Positions 53,641-61,628 of a DNA stretch of 64,000 nt are shown here, one piece after another. Position 1 is the stretch's first letter. Every line of letters starts with the position of its first letter. A model generated the notes under the pieces. It was not told where the DNA came from. It made no database searches and saw only the letters and a list, made by a program, of their open reading frames with translations. The position numbers were made by a program, and so were the translations under genes. The stretch is from Mesorhizobium sp. M2E.F.Ca.ET.219.01.1.1. Its GTDB lineage: Bacteria; Pseudomonadota; Alphaproteobacteria; Rhizobiales; Rhizobiaceae. The stretch is from positions 124,001-188,000 of the forward strand of contig NZ_SADT02000007.1 in the NCBI RefSeq assembly GCF_004016445.2. The letters run 5' to 3'.

Positions 53641-54279
53641 ATGCTTTTCGCCCTTACCACTCAGGAATTGATGGAACGCCCCGACCTTTGGGAGGCCGTG
53701 CATCGCCTGCGCCACAAGATCTTCGTCGAGGAAATGGGATGGACCGATCTCGCCCGTCCCGACCAGCTCGAGATAGATCAGTTCGACCATGACGAGGCCG
53801 AGCATCACCTCGTCATCCGCAACGGTGAACTGGCAGGCTACCAACGCATGCTGCCGACCACTCGACCGCATCTTCTGACGGACGTGCTGTCCGATCTCTG
53901 CGAGGGGCAGTCCCCCTCGGGACCGAATGTCTGGGAACTCACCCGCTACGCGGTGGCTCCGGGTTTTCGTGACGGCAAGCGCGGCGTCTCGACGGTCGGC
54001 ACCGAACTGATCGCCGGCTTCGTCGAATGGGGACTGAAGCGCAACGTCAACCAGGTCATCATCGAGTTCGAGCCGATGTGGGTGCTCAGGGCGCTGCAAC
54101 TGCACTTCCTGGCAAAGCCGCTCGGCTACCAGCGCACCTATGGCAACCAGCAGGTGGTGGCGACCTTGCTCACTTTCACCGAGCATACGCTCGATATCGT
54201 GCGCCAGCGCCGCAACCACTTCCTGCCGGTGCTGAACCGGGGCTATCCCGGCCTGCTCGGCCTGAAGCAGGCGTCGTGA
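53641..54279 (+). CDS. LuxI-family acyl-homoserine-lactone synthase
   Basis: A 212-residue autoinducer synthase. The conserved LuxI residues are in place: R24, F28 and W34 (RLRHKIFVEEMGW), D46 and D49 (EIDQFDHDEAEH), R69 (GYQRMLPTTRPHLL), E99 and R102 (WELTRYAVAP). It should join S-adenosylmethionine with an acyl-CoA or acyl-ACP. The acyl group cannot be told from sequence. AGGAG lies 7 nt upstream of the ATG. It follows luxR and is followed by a crotonase gene 14 bp on, which may tailor the acyl chain. Confidence 0.9.
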   Translation: MLFALTTQELMERPDLWEAVHRLRHKIFVEEMGWTDLARPDQLEIDQFDHDEAEHHLVIRNGELAGYQRMLPTTRPHLLTDVLSDLCEGQSPSGPNVWELTRYAVAPGFRDGKRGVSTVGTELIAGFVEWGLKRNVNQVIIEFEPMWVLRALQLHFLAKPLGYQRTYGNQQVVATLLTFTEHTLDIVRQRRNHFLPVLNRGYPGLLGLKQAS

Positions 54280-54293
54280 GCGGGGAGGTGGTC

Positions 54294-55043
54294 ATGAGCT
54301 TCCATCCCGAACCGGAACTGCGCGGCCATACGCTGGTCGTCACCGTGTCCTCGCACGACGGCCGGCCGGTGCTAGATCGGCATGCCTATGCGAGCCTTGC
54401 CAGGACCTTCCACGAGGCGGCCGTCAATGACGAGGTCCGTGTCGTCATGCTGCGTGGCCTTGCCGGCTGTTTCTGCCTTGGCGGCGATTTCTCGGAATTC
54501 CTCGATGCCACCAAGCACCGGGAACTGATCGCCGCCGTCACCGACATGTTCCGCATGCTGGCGACTTTCCCCAAGCCGGTGCTTGCCTGTGTCGACGGCG
54601 ATGCGGTCGGCGTCGGCTGCACCATCCTGTTCCACTGCGATATGGTGATCGCTTCGAAGGGCAGCACCTTCAGGGTGCCGTTCGTCGATTTCGGCCTGGT
54701 GCCCGACGCGGCGACCAGCATCCTGGCGCCCCAGAAGCTCGGCTATGCCGGTGCCTTCCGCTTCTTCTGTCTGGGCGACACGCTCGGCGTCGAGGATGCC
54801 AAGGCGCTCGGCCTTGTCGGCGAGATCGTGACGCAAGGCAGCGCCGAGGAAGCAACGCTGGCGAGGGCGAAACAACTCGCCAAGAAGCCGGTGGCGGCAT
54901 TGCTGCAGACGCGGAGCCTTCTCAAGGGCGATACGGCGGTGTTGTGCGATCGTATCGACCACGAGATCACGCTGTTCCAGCAGGCGCTTCAGGATGACAC
55001 CACGCTGAAGCGGCTGCAGCGGATCGCTCGTCTGGCCGCCTGA
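54294..55043 (+). CDS. Crotonase-fold enoyl-CoA hydratase/isomerase linked to luxI
   Basis: A 249-residue crotonase-fold protein. The oxyanion-hole region is LAGCFCLGGDFSEF. The two hydratase glutamates seem absent: the GCE position is Thr110 (VGVGCTILFHCD) and the PEI position is Phe130 (RVPFVDFG). Asp138 in GLVPDAATS sits where peroxisomal-type enoyl-CoA isomerases carry their catalytic Glu, so an isomerase or related reaction is more likely than hydration. GGGGAGG precedes the ATG. A GTG overlapping the luxI stop as GTGA is an alternative start. Coupling to luxI suggests a role in making the signal's acyl chain. Confidence 0.85.
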   Translation: MSFHPEPELRGHTLVVTVSSHDGRPVLDRHAYASLARTFHEAAVNDEVRVVMLRGLAGCFCLGGDFSEFLDATKHRELIAAVTDMFRMLATFPKPVLACVDGDAVGVGCTILFHCDMVIASKGSTFRVPFVDFGLVPDAATSILAPQKLGYAGAFRFFCLGDTLGVEDAKALGLVGEIVTQGSAEEATLARAKQLAKKPVAALLQTRSLLKGDTAVLCDRIDHEITLFQQALQDDTTLKRLQRIARLAA

Positions 55044-55064
55044 GCGGCCGGCATGCAAGTCTCA

Positions 55065-55094
55065 GCGCCGCGCGAGCCAAAAGCCGCGCGGCGC
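55065..55094. terminator. Hairpin between the crotonase gene and ppk2
   Basis: A perfect 10-bp stem GCGCCGCGCG / CGCGCGGCGC with a 10-nt loop lies between two convergent genes. It has no strong U tract on either side but is placed to end both transcripts. Confidence 0.55.
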
Positions 55095-55113
55095 TGTAAC
55101 TTACGGAATTGAT

Positions 55114-56019
55114 TTAGTCCTTCAGGAAGGCAGGCCCTTCGCCGATGATCTTCTTGTCGGGCTTGCCGACGGCATCGAGGTCGCGGCCGTCATAGGGCAG
55201 CGACAGCAGGATGCGCTGGATCACCGCAAGCCGGGCGCGGCGCTTGTCGTTGGCCCGCACGATGATCCAGGGCGAGAATTCCTTGTGCGTGCGCTCGATC
55301 ATCTGGTCGCGCGCCTTGGTGTAGTCGTCCCATTTGCTGATACCTGCGACGTCCATCGGTGAGAACTTCCAGTTCTTCAGCGGCGACCAGCGGCGGTCAT
55401 GAAACCGCTCCAGCTGCGTTTCGCGGCCGATATTCAGCCAGAATTTGAAGAAGTGGATGCCTTCGTTGCAGATCATCCGTTCGAAATGCGGCGTCTCGTC
55501 GAGGAATTTCTCGTGCTGCTCCGGCGTGCAGAAGCCCATGACCGGCTCGACGCCGGCCCGGTTGTACCAGGAGCGGTCGAAGGTCACGAATTCTCCGGCT
55601 GTCGGGAAATGGTCGACATAGCGCTGGTAGTACCATTGTCCGGCCTCGGTCGGCGTCGGCTTGGTCAGCGCGACGTTGCGCGCTGTGCGCGGGTTCATAT
55701 ATTGCCGCACCACGAAGATCGTGCCGCCCTTGCCGGCCGCGTCTCTGCCTTCGAACAGCGCCATCACCCGCTTCCCGGCCGCCTGCAGCCAGGCCTGCGC
55801 CTTGACCAGTTCGATCTGCAGCCGCTCGAGTTCCTTTTCGTAGTCCTCGCCTTTCATCTTCTTGTCGTAAGGATAGCCGCCGGCAGTCAGCTTGTTGTCC
55901 TCGATCCAGTCCGGCAGCACCGGATTGTCGATGTCGAACTCGCGCTCCTTGCCGCCGATCTTGATCTTGATCGGTGCCGTGGCCGGCACCGCTTCAGCCG
56001 TTTGCTTGGCTTTTTTCAT
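55114..56019 (-). CDS. ppk2: Polyphosphate kinase 2
   Basis: A 301-residue PPK2 that uses polyphosphate to phosphorylate nucleotides, often GDP or ADP. It has Walker A GRDAAGKGGT at 91-100, the Asp-containing FDRSWYNRAGVEPVMG (Walker B region) and the lid arginines in RFHDRRWSPLKNWKFS. The single-domain length fits class I PPK2. An N-terminal extension of about 50 residues is typical of rhizobial members. It lies near phoR and phoU on the other strand, a phosphate-related neighbourhood. Confidence 0.95.
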   Translation of the reverse strand: MKKAKQTAEAVPATAPIKIKIGGKEREFDIDNPVLPDWIEDNKLTAGGYPYDKKMKGEDYEKELERLQIELVKAQAWLQAAGKRVMALFEGRDAAGKGGTIFVVRQYMNPRTARNVALTKPTPTEAGQWYYQRYVDHFPTAGEFVTFDRSWYNRAGVEPVMGFCTPEQHEKFLDETPHFERMICNEGIHFFKFWLNIGRETQLERFHDRRWSPLKNWKFSPMDVAGISKWDDYTKARDQMIERTHKEFSPWIIVRANDKRRARLAVIQRILLSLPYDGRDLDAVGKPDKKIIGEGPAFLKD

Positions 56020-56214
56020 CCAGACGAACCTTTCCAGTTTGCGGACTCATGCTATGGAGCCTGTGCAGCAAAGCGCCTCCAGGCGCAAAGACGCTGTAGC
56101 ATGTTGATTTTGCGCATGAACCTTCGCGAAAATCGATCCTGATTTTCAGGCCATGCGCCAGGCCGGTCCGGCAGACTGCTGACCGGTCGACGGGATGCGG
56201 GGTGGCGCGGGCCT

Positions 56215-57480
56215 ATGGCTGAGACAGGCGCGGGGCAGGACAGTAAGGGACAAGCCCTGGCGGCGCGGTTGTGGCGCAATCGCTGGCTGCTTGGCGCGGG
56301 CATTGTCGCGGTCCTTGCCGTCTATAGCTTCGCCGGCGCGTCCGTTTACGTGCCGGTCCTGGCCTTAGTGGCGCTGGCGGCTGCCGCGATGCTGCCTGTC
56401 GATGCCGAACGCCGATCGGCAGATTCAGGCGCGGCGATCGAGGCCAGCGGACTGCAGCGGCTGTCCGGCGAATATCTGGCGGCGGCTGTCGCCGACCCGC
56501 TGATCATCTTCGACCATTCCGCCACGATGGTCCACGCCAACGCCGCCGCCTTCGCGGCCTTCGGCGGCCTGGCGCCGGGCATGTCGCTGGCGTTGAAGTT
56601 TCGCGCGCCGGAAATGCAGGCGCTGCTGGACGGCATCCTGTCGGGCGAGGTCGCCGCCGATGTGGTCGACTACACCGAAAAGCTCCCGGTGGAGCGGACA
56701 TACCGGGTCAGCGCGTCAACGGTCGGCCATGCCACAGGCCTTTATGTGCTGGTGTTCAAGGATCAGAGCGAGACACGCCGCATCGATCGCATGCGGGCCG
56801 ACTTCATCGCCAATGCCAGCCATGAATTGCGCACGCCGCTCGCCTCGATCGCCGGTTTCATCGAGACGCTGCGCGGGCCGGCCCGCAACGATCCGGCGGC
56901 GCGCGACCAGTTCCTGCAGATCATGCAGAACCAGACGGGACGCATGGCCCGTCTGATCGATGATCTGCTCTCGCTGTCGCGGCTGGAGATGAAGCCTTAT
57001 CTGCGGCCGGGCACGGAGGTCGACCTTCGCCAGACGATCGATAGCGTCATCGATTCGCTCGGACCGCTGGCCGCGGAAAACGGCATCGTCATCGAGCGGG
57101 ACTTCATCGATGGCCCGGTTTCCGTCCCCGGCGACCGCGACGAACTCTTCCAGGTTTTCGAAAATCTCATGGAGAATGCCTGCAAATACGGCCAGTCAGG
57201 CGGACGCGTGACCGTCTCCATGGCACGCGTCGAGGACGGTCAGGACCCAGGCATCGACGTCACCATAAGAGACTACGGCCCGGGCATCGCCGAAGAACAC
57301 ATCCCGCGCATAACCGAGCGCTTCTACCGCGTCGATGTCGAAAACAGCCGCACCCAGAAAGGCACCGGGCTTGGCCTTTCGATCGTCAAGCATATATTGA
57401 CCCGTCATAACGCAAGATTGTCGATCAAGTCGGAAGTCGGCAAGGGTGCGGCGTTCACGGTTCATTTGCCGGCTCGCTGA
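56215..57480 (+). CDS. phoR: Phosphate regulon sensor histidine kinase PhoR
   Basis: A 421-residue membrane histidine kinase. Two N-terminal membrane segments (WLLGAGIVAVLAVYSFAGAS and VPVLALVALAAAAMLP) are followed by a PAS domain (AAAVADPLIIFDHSATMVHA). The phospho-accepting His is in NASHELRTPLASIAGF, and the ATPase domain has ENLMENACKYG, IRDYGPGI and KGTGLGLSIVKHI. It is assigned to PhoR from the PAS layout and from phoU just downstream. phoB and the pstSCAB genes that usually separate phoR and phoU are absent. Confidence 0.9.
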   Translation: MAETGAGQDSKGQALAARLWRNRWLLGAGIVAVLAVYSFAGASVYVPVLALVALAAAAMLPVDAERRSADSGAAIEASGLQRLSGEYLAAAVADPLIIFDHSATMVHANAAAFAAFGGLAPGMSLALKFRAPEMQALLDGILSGEVAADVVDYTEKLPVERTYRVSASTVGHATGLYVLVFKDQSETRRIDRMRADFIANASHELRTPLASIAGFIETLRGPARNDPAARDQFLQIMQNQTGRMARLIDDLLSLSRLEMKPYLRPGTEVDLRQTIDSVIDSLGPLAAENGIVIERDFIDGPVSVPGDRDELFQVFENLMENACKYGQSGGRVTVSMARVEDGQDPGIDVTIRDYGPGIAEEHIPRITERFYRVDVENSRTQKGTGLGLSIVKHILTRHNARLSIKSEVGKGAAFTVHLPAR

Positions 57481-57588
57481 TCGTGTACCGGTTGCCAACC
57501 GAGATTTTCTTCTTTCTGTCATGCGGTTCGCGTATCAGCGACAGATTGAGGGAACGCACCAGCCGGCACAAACCGGGAAGGCATATCG

Positions 57589-58311
57589 ATGCAGTCCGTC
57601 CATACTGTCAGTGCCTATGATGAAGAGCTGAAATTCCTGTCCAAGCGCATTGCGGCGATGGGCGGCCATGCCGAGCGCATGGTCGAGCAGGCTGTCGCGG
57701 CCCTTGTCAATGTCGACCATGGCCTTGCCCAGAAGGTCATCCAGGACGACATCGTCCTCGACGAGGGACAGCGCGAGATCGACGACAAGGCCATCATCAT
57801 CATCGCCAGGCGCCAGCCGATGGCGACGGATTTGCGTGAGATCGTCGGCGCGATCCGCATTTCGGCCGATATCGAGCGTGTCGGCGATCTTGGCAAGAAC
57901 GTCGCCAAGCGCGTGGCCTCGGTCGACGGCCGCCAACCGAACAGCCTTTTCCGCGGTATCGAGGCGCTTGCCAACCTGGCGCTGACGCAGCTCAAGGAAG
58001 TGCTCGACGTCTACGCCTCGCGCTCGGTCGAGAGGATCGGCTTCGTGCGCGACCGGGACGACCAGATCGACGCCATGTACACCTCGCTGTTCCGCGAGCT
58101 TTTAACCTACATGATGGAGGATCCGCGCAACATCACGCCCTGCACGCATCTTCTGTTCTGCGCCAAGAATATCGAGCGCATCGGCGACCATGCGACCAAC
58201 ATCGCCGAGACCATCTACTACATCGTCACCGGCGACCAGATGCCCGCCGACCGGCCGAAGGGCGACAAGACCGACAAGGTGGTGCTGCCCGGCACGGTGC
58301 CGGCTAAGTGA
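57589..58311 (+). CDS. phoU: Phosphate signalling protein PhoU
   Basis: A 240-residue all-helical protein with two PhoU repeats. Each carries the acidic metal-binding motif (DIVLDEGQREIDDKAIIII in the first, RDRDDQIDAMY in the second), and RMVEQAV and NIERIGDHATNIAE are typical. PhoU links the Pst transporter to PhoR and damps Pho signalling when phosphate is plentiful. It lies 108 bp after phoR, with GGGAAGGC near the start. Confidence 0.95.
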   Translation: MQSVHTVSAYDEELKFLSKRIAAMGGHAERMVEQAVAALVNVDHGLAQKVIQDDIVLDEGQREIDDKAIIIIARRQPMATDLREIVGAIRISADIERVGDLGKNVAKRVASVDGRQPNSLFRGIEALANLALTQLKEVLDVYASRSVERIGFVRDRDDQIDAMYTSLFRELLTYMMEDPRNITPCTHLLFCAKNIERIGDHATNIAETIYYIVTGDQMPADRPKGDKTDKVVLPGTVPAK

Positions 58312-58398
58312 ACGGGCGCCCCTCGAACGGTTTTCTGATTTAGGCTAAGCTCTTCCAGGCAGAGCGATTTTGTCAGTCGCAGTCTCGGGAGGTTTGCG

Positions 58399-59403
58399 AT
58401 GGAACAAGTTCGAAACCTGACCCCGGCCCCAACGTCGGGCATCATAGCGTCAAGCGTCTATTTGAGCGGCAAGCGCGTCGCCGACATCGCCATCGAACAG
58501 GCGGGTGAATGGGCGGCCAAACCCGGCCATGTCGTCTGGATCGGCCTGCTCGAGCCCGACCGCAACCTTCTGCTCAGGGTGCAGGCGCAATTCCACCTGC
58601 ATGACCTCGCGATCGAGGACGCCGAGCATCCACATGCGCGCCCGAAGATCGAGCAGTATGGCGACGCCCTCTTCATCGTCGCCCGCACCGCGCAATTGAT
58701 CGACGGCCGCGTCACCTTCGGCGAGACGCATCTGTTCGTCGGCACCGGCTACATTGTCAGCGTCCGGCACGGTCCGTCGACCTCCTACGCCGCCGTGCGC
58801 CAGCATTGGGAAAGCTGCCCGCATTCCCTGGCCAAGGGCGAGGACTTCGTCCTCTACGCCATCCTCGATTTCATCGTCGACAACTACATGCCGGTGCTGG
58901 AGCAGATCGAGGACGAGGTCGAGGCGATCGAGGACAAGGTACTTCTGAAGCCGATGACTGGTTCCGAAATCGAGCGCCTCTACATGCTGCGCCGCGATCT
59001 GCTGCGGCTGCGCAATGCGGCCTTGCCGCTGGTCGAGGTCTGCCGCCGGCTGACCAGCGCCGACCTGCCGCAGATCCATGCCGCCATGCATCCGCTGTTT
59101 CGCGACGTGACCGACCACATCCGCACCGTGCAGGAAAAGATCGACTCCCTGCGCGAGGTTCTGGCCTTCGCTTTCGAAGCCAGTCTTCTGGTCGGACAGA
59201 GCCAGGAAACCGCGATCTCCAAGAAGCTCGCCTCCTGGGCCGCCATCCTGGCGGTGCCGACGGCCTTCGCCGGCATCTACGGCATGAACTTCTCCGACAT
59301 GCCGGAACTAAAGATGGAATATGGCTATCCCGTCATCCTGCTGGTGATGGCCTCGATCTGCTCGTTCCTGTATTGGCGGTTCAAGAAGAACGGATGGCTG
59401 TGA
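58399..59403 (+). CDS. corA: CorA-family magnesium/cobalt transporter
   Basis: A 334-residue CorA-type channel. A large cytoplasmic N-terminal domain (ALFIVARTAQLIDGRVTFGE) and the long stalk helix (about 155-270) precede two C-terminal membrane segments. The selectivity motif YGMNF lies between them, followed by SDMPELKMEYGYP in the periplasmic loop. The basic tail RFKKNGWL is typical. It follows phoU by 87 bp and probably has its own promoter. It ends in a heptamer-repeat region. Confidence 0.93.
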   Translation: MEQVRNLTPAPTSGIIASSVYLSGKRVADIAIEQAGEWAAKPGHVVWIGLLEPDRNLLLRVQAQFHLHDLAIEDAEHPHARPKIEQYGDALFIVARTAQLIDGRVTFGETHLFVGTGYIVSVRHGPSTSYAAVRQHWESCPHSLAKGEDFVLYAILDFIVDNYMPVLEQIEDEVEAIEDKVLLKPMTGSEIERLYMLRRDLLRLRNAALPLVEVCRRLTSADLPQIHAAMHPLFRDVTDHIRTVQEKIDSLREVLAFAFEASLLVGQSQETAISKKLASWAAILAVPTAFAGIYGMNFSDMPELKMEYGYPVILLVMASICSFLYWRFKKNGWL

Positions 59404-59407
59404 AAAG

Positions 59408-59539
59408 TGAATAGCGAATAGCGAATAGGGAGTAGCGAGTAGGGAACGACGAAAAAACGGCTTGCTCCCTATCACAGAAGCCAAGCCGTTCTATTCGCTA
59501 TTCGCTATTCGCTATTCGCTATTCGCTATTCGCTATTCA
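59408..59539. repeat. Inverted heptanucleotide repeat array between corA and gcrA
   Basis: The left arm has five units of the type CGAATAG, some degenerate (59408-59442). The right arm has six perfect CTATTCG units and a seventh CTATTCA (59491-59539). The arms are complementary, so the region can fold into a long hairpin around an AACGGCTTG / CAAGCCGTT stem. The gcrA stop codon lies inside the last unit. It probably terminates both convergent genes. Confidence 0.85.
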
Positions 59540-60055
59540 GCGAGCGCGGCGCCGTTCCGCCGCCGGCTGGAACGCAACCCGGGAATGATACTTGCAATAC
59601 GGTCCCGTCTCGGCGGCGTCGTTGCCGCAGAAGCTGAAGTCTTCCGAGAGCGGGTCGCCGTTCGGCCATTTGCAGGTGCGTTCGGTCAGCTCGACGAGCT
59701 GCAGGTTGCGCGAGATCGGCACCACGACGTTCTCGACCGGACGGATGTAGTGGCGAGCGACCGGCTCGGCGTCGAACTGCACTTGCAGCGCGGTGGCGCC
59801 GATGGTGGCGGTCACATGGCGCGCCGGGCTCGCGGCGCGAGCCACCGACTTCTGCATCGAGGCGCCTTGCGTCACCTTCTTCTGGCGTGCCGGGGCAGCC
59901 GTCGCGCGGCCGCGGCCCGACAGCTTCAGGCGATGCACCTTGCCGATGACGGCATTGCGGCTCACTCCGCCAAGCTGTGCGGCAATCTGGCTTGCGCTCA
60001 GACCCTCCGACCACAATTTCCTGAGAAGTTCTACCCGCTCGTCAGTCCAGTTCAT
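59537..60055 (-). CDS. gcrA: Cell-cycle transcription factor GcrA
   Basis: A 172-residue GcrA. It opens with MNWTDERVELLRKLWSEGLS and the helix-turn-helix SASQIAAQLGGVSRNAVIGK, the signature of the family. A linker and the conserved C-terminal domain that contacts sigma-70 follow (ERTCKWPNGDPLSEDFSFCG; AETGPYCKYHSRVAF). GcrA activates promoters bearing GANTC sites methylated by CcrM. Four GANTC sites lie within 185 bp upstream of its own start. The stop codon is embedded in the heptamer repeat array. Confidence 0.96.
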   Translation of the reverse strand: MNWTDERVELLRKLWSEGLSASQIAAQLGGVSRNAVIGKVHRLKLSGRGRATAAPARQKKVTQGASMQKSVARAASPARHVTATIGATALQVQFDAEPVARHYIRPVENVVVPISRNLQLVELTERTCKWPNGDPLSEDFSFCGNDAAETGPYCKYHSRVAFQPAAERRRAR

Positions 60056-60360
60056 GAGACCGCGCTCCTGCTAATGCGTGCGGCGGCCAGAATCCTTTCC
60101 CGAGCCGGCTCTCGCCGGGCAAACGACACCACATGTACCGGGTGATTTAGGTCCGCCGCACGAAATATAGTTATTTCTCGACTACAAATACCTTATGCGC
60201 TGACTCGGTGACAAGAGTCCCAAAGGCAACACCGATTCGGTTTTTACGGTTTTCCCCAACTTGCCGGCCTGCTCATGAGCCGGCGTGGCGTCAGGGCTTG
60301 CCACGCGCTTCTGCGTGACGTTTTCGTTGACTTCATGGCCGAAAAACATGATAAGCCGCA
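60056..60360. promoter_or_regulatory. gcrA upstream region with GANTC cluster
   Basis: This gap before argD carries GANTC sites at 60090, 60202, 60215 and 60234, three of them within 37 bp. They are the CcrM methylation target, and GcrA itself acts at methylated GANTC promoters, so autoregulation is plausible. On the + strand a TTGACT hexamer at 60327 and inverted repeat CGTGGC / GCCACG near 60290-60305 precede a terminator at 60364. No protein-coding frame is convincing here. Confidence 0.5.
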
Positions 60361-60386
60361 AAGGCCGCCGCATTGGCGGCTTTTTT
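60361..60386 (+). terminator. Intrinsic terminator directly upstream of argD
   Basis: GCCGCC / GGCGGC with a 5-nt loop is followed by six T residues on the + strand. It lies 27 bp before the argD ATG, with no protein gene upstream on this strand. It may end a small RNA made from 60180-60360, or act in the argD leader. Confidence 0.7.
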
Positions 60387-60412
60387 GATTTCCGGTTCCG
60401 GAGACGCATATA

Positions 60413-61612
60413 ATGAGCGGTTCGGCGCTTTACGAGACCTTCGCCCGCGCACCCCTGGCTTTCGACCGTGGGGAGGGGACCTGGCTGGTCACCGACAAGG
60501 GCGAGCGATATCTCGACTTCGCTGGCGGCATCGCGGTGAATTCGCTGGGCCACAGCCATCCGCATCTGGTCGCGGCGCTCACCGAACAGGCCGCCAAGCT
60601 TTGGCACGTCTCCAATCTCTACGAGATCCCGGAACAGCGCCGGCTGGGCGAGCGGCTGGTCGATGCCACCTTTGCCGACAAGGTGTTCTTCACCAATTCG
60701 GGCGCCGAGGCGCTGGAATGCGCCATCAAGACGGCCAGGCGCTATCAGTTCGTCAAGGGCCATCCCGAGCGTTTTCGCATCATCACCTTCGAAGGTGCCT
60801 TCCATGGCCGCACGCTGGCGACGATCGCCGCCGGCGGCCAGTACAAATATCTCGAGGGCTTCGGGCCCAAGGTCGAAGGTTTCGACCAGGTTGCATTCGA
60901 CGACATCGATGCCGCGGAAAAGGCGATCACGGCCGAGACCGCGGCCATCCTGATCGAGCCCGTGCAGGGCGAGGGGGGCATACGCCCGGTGCCGACGCAG
61001 TCCTTGAAACGGCTGCGGCAGCTCTGCGACCAGCACGGCCTGCTTTTGATCTTCGACGAGGTCCAGTGCGGCATCGGCCGCACGGGCAAGCTGTTCGCGC
61101 ATGAATGGGCCGGCGTCACGCCCGACCTGATGGCGATCGCCAAGGGCATCGGCGGCGGCTTCCCGATGGGCGCCTGCCTTGCCACGGACGAGGCGGCGAC
61201 CGGCATGACCGCCGGCGTGCACGGCACCACCTTCGGCGGCAATCCGCTGGCGATGGCGGTCGGCAATGCCGTGCTCGACGTGGTGCTGGCCGACGGCTTC
61301 CTCGAGGACGTGCAGCGCAAGGCGCTGTTGTTGAAGCAAGGTCTGGCCTCGGTCGCGGATGAATTTCCCGATGTCATCGAGGGCATCAGGGGAACCGGCC
61401 TGATGCTTGGCCTGAAATGCGCCATGCCCAACACCAAGGTGAACATGGCGCTGCGCGACCAGCACCTGCTTGCCGTGCCGGCGGGCGACAACGTGATCCG
61501 CCTCCTGCCGCCGCTCACCGTCACCGACGAGGAGATCGGCGAGGCGCTGAAGCGCATCCGTGGCGGCGCCAAGGGCCTGACCGACGCGATAGCGGCCGAA
61601 GCCGCGAAATAA
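60413..61612 (+). CDS. argD: Acetylornithine aminotransferase
   Basis: A 399-residue class III PLP aminotransferase of arginine biosynthesis (N-acetylornithine and 2-oxoglutarate to the semialdehyde and glutamate). Motifs include FTNSGAEALECAIKTAR, FHGRTLATI, LLIFDEVQCGIGRTGKL (cofactor Asp), the Schiff-base lysine in MAIAKGIGGGFPMG, and TTFGGNPLAMAVG. CGGAG lies before the ATG. It is followed by argF after 16 bp, an operon conserved in rhizobia. Confidence 0.96.
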   Translation: MSGSALYETFARAPLAFDRGEGTWLVTDKGERYLDFAGGIAVNSLGHSHPHLVAALTEQAAKLWHVSNLYEIPEQRRLGERLVDATFADKVFFTNSGAEALECAIKTARRYQFVKGHPERFRIITFEGAFHGRTLATIAAGGQYKYLEGFGPKVEGFDQVAFDDIDAAEKAITAETAAILIEPVQGEGGIRPVPTQSLKRLRQLCDQHGLLLIFDEVQCGIGRTGKLFAHEWAGVTPDLMAIAKGIGGGFPMGACLATDEAATGMTAGVHGTTFGGNPLAMAVGNAVLDVVLADGFLEDVQRKALLLKQGLASVADEFPDVIEGIRGTGLMLGLKCAMPNTKVNMALRDQHLLAVPAGDNVIRLLPPLTVTDEEIGEALKRIRGGAKGLTDAIAAEAAK

Positions 61613-61628
61613 GTTCTGGAACCTGCCG

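Noticed and set aside
59408..59539. Possible CRISPR array
   Set aside because: The repeats are 7 bp and directly abutting with no spacers, so this is a simple tandem repeat in inverted arms.
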